A stretch of DNA of 10,736 nt, from the NCBI GenBank assembly GCA_035935775.1, contig DASYWT010000225.1, positions 1-10,736 of the forward strand, written 5' to 3'. The translations under genes and the position numbers were made by a program. The notes under the pieces are model-generated. The model ran no database searches. It was not told the DNA's origin and worked only from the letters and a program-made list of their open reading frames with translations. Source of the stretch: JAICWP01 sp035935775. GTDB taxonomy: Bacteria; Acidobacteriota; Terriglobia; Terriglobales; Acidobacteriaceae. Shown here one piece after another: positions 6,683-10,736 of this stretch; the first letter of the stretch is position 1; each line of letters opens with the position of its first letter.

Positions 6683-9031
6683 TTAGAAGGAATAGCGCAA
6701 CGCCACACTTACCAGGTTGGCCTGGAAACGGCGGGGAAGAGTCGGCCCCGCCAGCGATTGCTCATCATAGTCGTAGTAATTCCAGCCCACAACCCCGTCC
6801 ACGTGTCGCGCCAGATTAACTTCCAACTGCGCTGTGGGCTGATAGTACTTGAAATTGAGCGAGCCAAAGGGCTGCAGCGGATTCAGGATCAGCATGTCGC
6901 CGTCGTTACTTTCAATGGCAAAGCCAACGTTGGCCGTCACCTTGGGCACGGGCTTGAAGCGCACCGTGGCGGAGCCGTACTGGCTGCGGTTGTGAAAGAA
7001 TCCGAAAACCTGGAGCAGATCACTCTCCTCCGCGCAGGTGGTGGTTCCCGGGGGCTGCAACGTACCCGAATAGCACACATTGGCATTCTGCTGAAAGGCA
7101 TTGAAGTCATAGGCCAGATCAAGGCCGAAGCGCTCGTTGGGAGCGATCATGGCCGTAAATCCGAAGGTGCGGTTATGCGCGCTGTAGGAAATTTCTGTTA
7201 CGGGATCGCGTGATTGAATGAGGTTGGCGCTGGCGCCCAACACCAGCCAGGGATGCGGCGTCCAGTCAATGTGGGCGCGGTATTGCTGCTGGTGGCGGGG
7301 ATCAATGCGGGTAAGGATGTCGTCCGCCGACATGAAGTCAGTATTCAGATTGATGCGCAACTGGTCCGTTGGCCGGAACCACAAGCCAATCACGCCGATG
7401 TACTGGTTAATTTCCAGGTAGTCGTTCTCGCTGTCGAACACACCGGTGAAGGTGCAACTCCCGTTCGGGTTCAGAGGCACTCCCGTGCAGTTACCCCGGT
7501 TGGGCAGGGTGGGCAGATACAGCTCGGCAAGCGCGGTGCTTGTCCAACTATGGGTATTAATCAGACGGCGGAAGCGATAGCCGACCGTAACCCCGGCTCG
7601 TCGAGAAATGTCGTACTCCACATCGAATTCATTCACCTTCTCATCTTGTCCCAGGAAACGCCGGTAAAGATCGTTGAAGACATCGGCGCCCGAACTGCTG
7701 GTGTGCGGAGGCGTTCCCAAAGGAGGGATTACAGGATTGAGCAACATGGAAGAGGCGAAGTAGTCGAATTCGTTGAGCAGGAAGTTGCCGGGAATCCGGT
7801 AGTTGTTAAAACGGAAATTGTCCACCAGCCGCAGCCTGTCCGTCAGGTTGTAAGTAGCGCCCGCTTCCACGGTTGTAGTGATGGTACTGGCGCGGGCGGG
7901 ACTGCCGCCATCGTTGAACTGCCGCAGGTTGGTGCGGCTTTCACGTCCGCTGAAAAACTCAAACAGCGGTGTATCCGAAGTAGACCAGGCGTACGATACC
8001 GTACCTGCAAAATCCAACTTAGGGATAGCCCGCGAAATCAGCGTCAGCTTGCTGGTTGGAGAACTGGTACGCAGCTTCTCCACCCGGCTGTAGTTCAAAT
8101 ACCCGTTGCACTTGGGATTAGCAATCGTTCCCGCCAGGGGTGTGCCACAAGGGGAGCCACCTGCTGTGTTCCAGGAAAGGCCCAGGCTGGCCGGCAAACC
8201 GTTGGGCAGGAGGAATACAGCAAAGGGCGCCAGGAAGTAATTGGTGTCGTTCTTGAAATACTGCAGGAACTGGTCAAAGCTGAGCGCGGTTTTGCGGTCC
8301 GCCGTCTTCAGGGTGGCTCCCAGGCGCCAGGTGTTGGTAGTGGTGCTCCAGGGCTGGAAAAGAGATGCCTCCGTGCCCTGGTGATAACTGCTGAAGGAGG
8401 GTCCGCTGACTCCGTTGTGGCTATAGCCAAGGCGGATGTTTACGCGCGAGAGAGGAAAGAGCACAAGATCGGCATCACCCATGTGCCGAGCCGTATAGTA
8501 GCCATGCGGGGATTGGTTTACCTGGATGGCCGGATTCGAAGTGGGCGAGTTCAGCGGATTCGCGAGAAGATCGTAGTCAAAGTAATTCTGGTCGCGGCGA
8601 TAGTCGGCCGTGAGGTTGTACCACTGTGCCTTCGTGACGCGCAGGCGCGCGGCATCGTTGGGATCGCCGCCAAAACCAAAACTGCTCAGGAACAGGTCGT
8701 CGAACGGGCCGGCGTGGGTTAGCGATCGCATCGAGAGGGTTTGATCGAGCAAACGCGGTCCACTTTGCAGGTTGACGAAAGTGTTGTAGACGGCGGCGTT
8801 GCCGTTCACGTTGGTAAAGCGGTAACCGAGCTCCACTGATTGCTGGATGCGATAGCCCCCGCTCTCAATGCCTTCAGGAGCGGGCGCCTGCTGCTTGGTT
8901 TGCTGGGAACTGGATTGCGCCGCGCCACTCTGCCCGCTGGCGCTGCTGCCGGCTTCCTGGGCGGCTACCAGGGCGCTGCCCAGTAGGAGCACTGCCCAGA
9001 TTCCAGCCCATTGGTAGCAGTTCGTCCTCAT
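6683..9031 (-). CDS. MtrB/PioB-type outer-membrane beta-barrel (porin of a porin-cytochrome conduit)
   Basis: A 782-residue precursor. Known role of the family: a large barrel that sheathes a decaheme cytochrome and inserts it through the outer membrane so electrons can cross. Seen: a signal peptide at residues 1-24 (hydrophobic core IWAVLLLGSALVA), a Ser/Gln-rich linker to about residue 54, then a long series of amphipathic strands (for example VELGYRF, LRLVDNFRFNNYRI, AGVTVGYRFRRLI, LRINLNTDFMS). The final residues VALRYSF end in Phe, the usual outer-membrane insertion signal. The N-terminal CXXC of Shewanella MtrB is absent, but three cysteine pairs lie in Gly/Pro-rich loops. The ATG at 9031 was chosen for the compact signal peptide and GGGGAAAGG just upstream (9034-9042). 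An in-frame ATG at 9070 overlaps the decaheme stop as ATGA and would add 13 residues; it remains possible. The assignment rests on architecture and on sitting between the two cytochrome genes. Confidence 0.85.
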   Translation of the reverse strand: MRTNCYQWAGIWAVLLLGSALVAAQEAGSSASGQSGAAQSSSQQTKQQAPAPEGIESGGYRIQQSVELGYRFTNVNGNAAVYNTFVNLQSGPRLLDQTLSMRSLTHAGPFDDLFLSSFGFGGDPNDAARLRVTKAQWYNLTADYRRDQNYFDYDLLANPLNSPTSNPAIQVNQSPHGYYTARHMGDADLVLFPLSRVNIRLGYSHNGVSGPSFSSYHQGTEASLFQPWSTTTNTWRLGATLKTADRKTALSFDQFLQYFKNDTNYFLAPFAVFLLPNGLPASLGLSWNTAGGSPCGTPLAGTIANPKCNGYLNYSRVEKLRTSSPTSKLTLISRAIPKLDFAGTVSYAWSTSDTPLFEFFSGRESRTNLRQFNDGGSPARASTITTTVEAGATYNLTDRLRLVDNFRFNNYRIPGNFLLNEFDYFASSMLLNPVIPPLGTPPHTSSSGADVFNDLYRRFLGQDEKVNEFDVEYDISRRAGVTVGYRFRRLINTHSWTSTALAELYLPTLPNRGNCTGVPLNPNGSCTFTGVFDSENDYLEINQYIGVIGLWFRPTDQLRINLNTDFMSADDILTRIDPRHQQQYRAHIDWTPHPWLVLGASANLIQSRDPVTEISYSAHNRTFGFTAMIAPNERFGLDLAYDFNAFQQNANVCYSGTLQPPGTTTCAEESDLLQVFGFFHNRSQYGSATVRFKPVPKVTANVGFAIESNDGDMLILNPLQPFGSLNFKYYQPTAQLEVNLARHVDGVVGWNYYDYDEQSLAGPTLPRRFQANLVSVALRYSF

Positions 9032-9066
9032 CGCCTTTCCCCGCGGGAGCGGCCGCGCAGCCGCTC

Positions 9067-10047
9067 TCATTTAAAGAAGAACTCGTTGAAGTTTGAGCCG
9101 TGGATCTGCGTGTGGCACAAGGTGCATGCCTGGTACTTCTGGGCCTGGTTGTGAAACGAGGGCGCGCCGGGAACAGGATTGTTCATGGTCGGCGTGTGGC
9201 ATTGCAGGCAAAGCAAGTTGACTTCGTTCACCCGCAGCAGGCGTGGATTGTTGGAGCCGTGCGCCATGTGGCAACTGGTGCAACCTTCCTGCTTGACCGG
9301 CGTGTGTTCAAACACAAACGGGCCCTGCTTCTCGGTATGGCAGCGCAGGCAAATCTCCTGTTGTGTGGAAGCCAGACGTAACTGCCGGGCGACGAAAGTA
9401 CCGTGGGGATTGTGGCAATCGTTGCATTCGATCAGCCGCTGTTCCACCCGGTGGCGGAATGGGCGGTTGAACTCCGCCTTCACCGGAGCATGACAGCCGT
9501 AGCAGAGCTGGGGAGAGCTCTTGATCAGCAGGAACTCGGGCTGCGCGGCGTGATGGGGGGAGTGGCAATCAAGACAGCCAACGTTGTTTTTGGCGTGGGC
9601 GGAACGGTTGAAGTTGCTCTGCTCCAGTCCGCGCGTCTGGTGACAGCCGAGGCAAATCCGCGTGGCTTCCACCGTGGAGAGCTGGCTGAAACGCCGGATC
9701 TTGCTGGGATCGCCACCCCCTTCCACGTGCGCCTGGCCGGGACCGTGGCAATCTTCGCAGCCGTGCTTGCCTTCTTTGATCAGATTGTAGTGGGGCGTCG
9801 GCTCGAAGCCCTTGTTGTAGACATCTGCGTGGCAGGTTTTGCAGGCATCGCTGCCCGCATATCCGGGAGCAGCCGAGGGCTTGGCGGGAGCTTTGACGGG
9901 CGCCTGGGTCGCGGGGGTGGCTTGCTGGGCAGAAAGCAAGGGCGCCACAGTCAACAGAAAGCCCATCAAGAACAGGCGCGAAAAGAGACTGCGAGCGCGG
10001 GTTAAAGCAACGTTGCGACGGCTGACCCTGAGGGCTTGGTTACTCAC
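9067..10047 (-). CDS. Periplasmic decaheme cytochrome c, MtrA/DmsE family
   Basis: A 326-residue precursor with exactly ten CXXCH heme sites, first cysteines at residues 69, 97, 132, 158, 182, 208, 233, 256, 280 and 308. These are spread evenly along the chain as in MtrA, PioA, MtoA and DmsE (about 300-350 residues). Extra histidines between the sites can serve as distal ligands for bis-His hemes. The signal peptide is long: a basic n-region of about 24 residues, a hydrophobic core at 25-38, and LSAQQ near 38-42. An Ala/Pro/Lys linker at 43-62 leads to the first heme. The start is GTG at 10047, with GGGAG (10056-10060) 8 bases upstream; the first internal ATG, at codon 28, would cut away the basic n-region. 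Its stop overlaps the alternative MtrB-type start, so the genes are surely cotranscribed. It should sit in the MtrB-type barrel and bridge periplasm and outside. Confidence 0.95.
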   Translation of the reverse strand: MSNQALRVSRRNVALTRARSLFSRLFLMGFLLTVAPLLSAQQATPATQAPVKAPAKPSAAPGYAGSDACKTCHADVYNKGFEPTPHYNLIKEGKHGCEDCHGPGQAHVEGGGDPSKIRRFSQLSTVEATRICLGCHQTRGLEQSNFNRSAHAKNNVGCLDCHSPHHAAQPEFLLIKSSPQLCYGCHAPVKAEFNRPFRHRVEQRLIECNDCHNPHGTFVARQLRLASTQQEICLRCHTEKQGPFVFEHTPVKQEGCTSCHMAHGSNNPRLLRVNEVNLLCLQCHTPTMNNPVPGAPSFHNQAQKYQACTLCHTQIHGSNFNEFFFK

Positions 10048-10098
10048 GGAACTTTCTCCCGCGTTACTGCATCGAACGGGGCCGTGGTGCCACAGGAA

Positions 10099-10191
10099 CT
10101 ATTCTTCGGCAACCGCTGGTCCGTATCCGAGTTTCTTCAACTCGCCGATAAGGCCCTGCGGACGCAAAAACATTGCCGAAACAAACCGCAT
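10099..10191 (-). CDS. Possible 30-residue small protein just upstream of the decaheme gene
   Basis: A short ORF starting at the ATG at 10191, with a good Shine-Dalgarno, GGTGAG (10200-10205), 8 bases upstream, and ending in TAG 51 bases before the decaheme GTG start. An in-frame TGA lies four codons before the ATG, so it is not the tail of a longer frame. The peptide begins with a mildly hydrophobic stretch (MRFVSAMFL), followed by RPQGLIGELKKLGYGP and an acidic end (AVAEE). It has an ordinary protein-like composition with neither low complexity nor a membrane helix. It could be a translated small protein, a leader peptide controlling the cytochrome operon, or chance. I do not recognise it. 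Confidence 0.35.
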   Translation of the reverse strand: MRFVSAMFLRPQGLIGELKKLGYGPAVAEE

Positions 10192-10304
10192 ACCTAAAGC
10201 TCACCACGGCGCCATGATCAGGCGCTTGACATCCAGGAATGGCACTCGTCAATCCGGATCGGCAGCCCTGAACACGCCCGCGGTGGCTAACTTCACTATT
10301 GGGG

Positions 10305-10335
10305 CAAGGATAGCACTAGTGATATCAACGATAGC
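10305..10335. repeat. Direct repeat with 21-base period upstream of the cytochrome operon
   Basis: CAAGGATAGC (10305-10314) and CAACGATAGC (10326-10335) agree at nine of ten positions and begin 21 bases apart, two helical turns. The 11 bases between them include the palindrome ACTAGT, and GATATC overlaps into the second copy. Spaced copies on the same DNA face are the usual layout for tandem binding of a regulator, but a chance match cannot be excluded. Confidence 0.3.
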
Positions 10336-10388
10336 TCAACGTTGGAAGCAATATCTGTGGAAAATTCCTTTGTATGCGGAGGGCGAAG

Positions 10389-10604
10389 CTAATGCTGTCT
10401 TAGGCCGTCGCGGCGAACTTCTTCGCTGACCGCCATGCCGAGAGCAAAACTGGCAATCAGCAGCACCAGCCACCCGCCCAGTTGCTTGAGACCGGCTCCT
10501 CCCGCAATCCACTCCAGGGAGGCACGCATGGCCCATACGGCTGCGGCAAACGCCACCAGCAGACGCAGAAATTTGACCCAGGATTTGTGCAATTTCTCCG
10601 CCAT
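10389..10604 (-). CDS. Small two-helix membrane protein, function unknown
   Basis: A 71-residue protein from the ATG at 10604, with AAGG (10611-10614) 6 bases upstream. An in-frame GTG at 10631 has no ribosome binding site and is less likely. Two hydrophobic segments are visible, about residues 12-33 (FLRLLVAFAAAVWAM...) and 42-60 (LGGWLVLLIASFALGMAV). The start is basic (MAEKLHKSWVK) and the end charged (SEEVRRDGLRQH), so both ends are probably cytoplasmic. It is on the same strand as the cytochrome operon but about 340 bases upstream of the decaheme gene, so cotranscription is uncertain. I do not recognise a family. Confidence 0.6.
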   Translation of the reverse strand: MAEKLHKSWVKFLRLLVAFAAAVWAMRASLEWIAGGAGLKQLGGWLVLLIASFALGMAVSEEVRRDGLRQH

Positions 10605-10736
10605 TAGATGCCTTACTTTCCCAGTAAACACTTTCTGGTTGAGGCGCGCACATTACGAATGTTGGTTCCACCTATTGACCGGCGGAGCCAAACGGGCGTA
10701 GCGCGAGCGGCGCATTGCTGAAAGGCGAAGCGGCTT

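Larger units (their letters stand above)
10048..10388. other. Upstream region of the cytochrome operon
   Basis: This 341-base stretch precedes the decaheme gene on the minus strand. It contains a 30-codon ORF (10099-10191) and a near-perfect ten-base direct repeat (10305-10314 and 10326-10335), both listed separately. The operon promoter is presumably here, but I could not find a pair of hexamers I would defend. Confidence 0.5.

Noticed and set aside
7214..8722. A 502-codon open frame on the plus strand opposite the MtrB-type gene
   Set aside because: Its predicted protein has no recognisable domain and it is fully antisense to a well-supported barrel gene with a signal peptide and a terminal Phe. 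Long shadow frames are common in GC-rich coding DNA.
10225..10253. TTGACA and TGGCAC elements upstream of the cytochrome operon as promoters
   Set aside because: TTGACA is on the strand opposite to the operon and lacks a -10 at 16-18 bases. TGGCAC lacks the GC doublet a sigma54 site needs 10 bases on.
10320..10327. TGATATCA as an FNR/CRP-type site before the cytochrome operon
   Set aside because: FNR and CRP half-sites need a 4- to 6-base spacer between TTGAT/TGTGA and its complement; here the halves abut.

Overview
The window looks like a chromosomal stretch from a GC-rich, diderm environmental bacterium. The best guess is Acidobacteriota. Secreted M13 and S9 peptidases, disulfide-looped beta-barrel proteins and a decaheme cytochrome/MtrB cluster together fit that phylum, but this is inferred from gene content and style, not proven.

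Left part (1-3743): the 5' end of a secreted M13-type metallopeptidase runs off the left edge on the minus strand. Next, also on the minus strand, is a small protein built almost entirely of 18 hydrophobic five-residue repeats (410-859). Divergent from it is a stand-alone response-regulator receiver with a basic tail (957-1463). After that comes a secreted S9-family serine peptidase (1605-3743).

Middle part (3793-4816): two minus-strand envelope genes. These are a 205-residue outer-membrane beta-barrel protein with a TTG start and, downstream of it, a 103-residue protein with two membrane helices that seems to have its own promoter.

Right part (5116-10604): the most interesting region. A minus-strand operon encodes, in transcription order, a decaheme periplasmic cytochrome of the MtrA/DmsE type, a large MtrB/PioB-type outer-membrane barrel, and a seven-heme inner-membrane NapC/NirT-type quinol cytochrome similar in plan to ImcH of Geobacter. 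Together they form a plausible complete electron path from the quinone pool through the periplasm and across the outer membrane (17 heme-binding motifs), either for extracellular electron transfer or, run in reverse, for electron uptake. No outer-surface MtrC/OmcA-like cytochrome is visible. A 30-codon ORF with a good ribosome binding site lies just upstream of the decaheme gene, and a 71-residue two-helix membrane protein lies further upstream on the same strand.

No tRNA, rRNA, CRISPR array, insertion sequence or phage gene was recognised.
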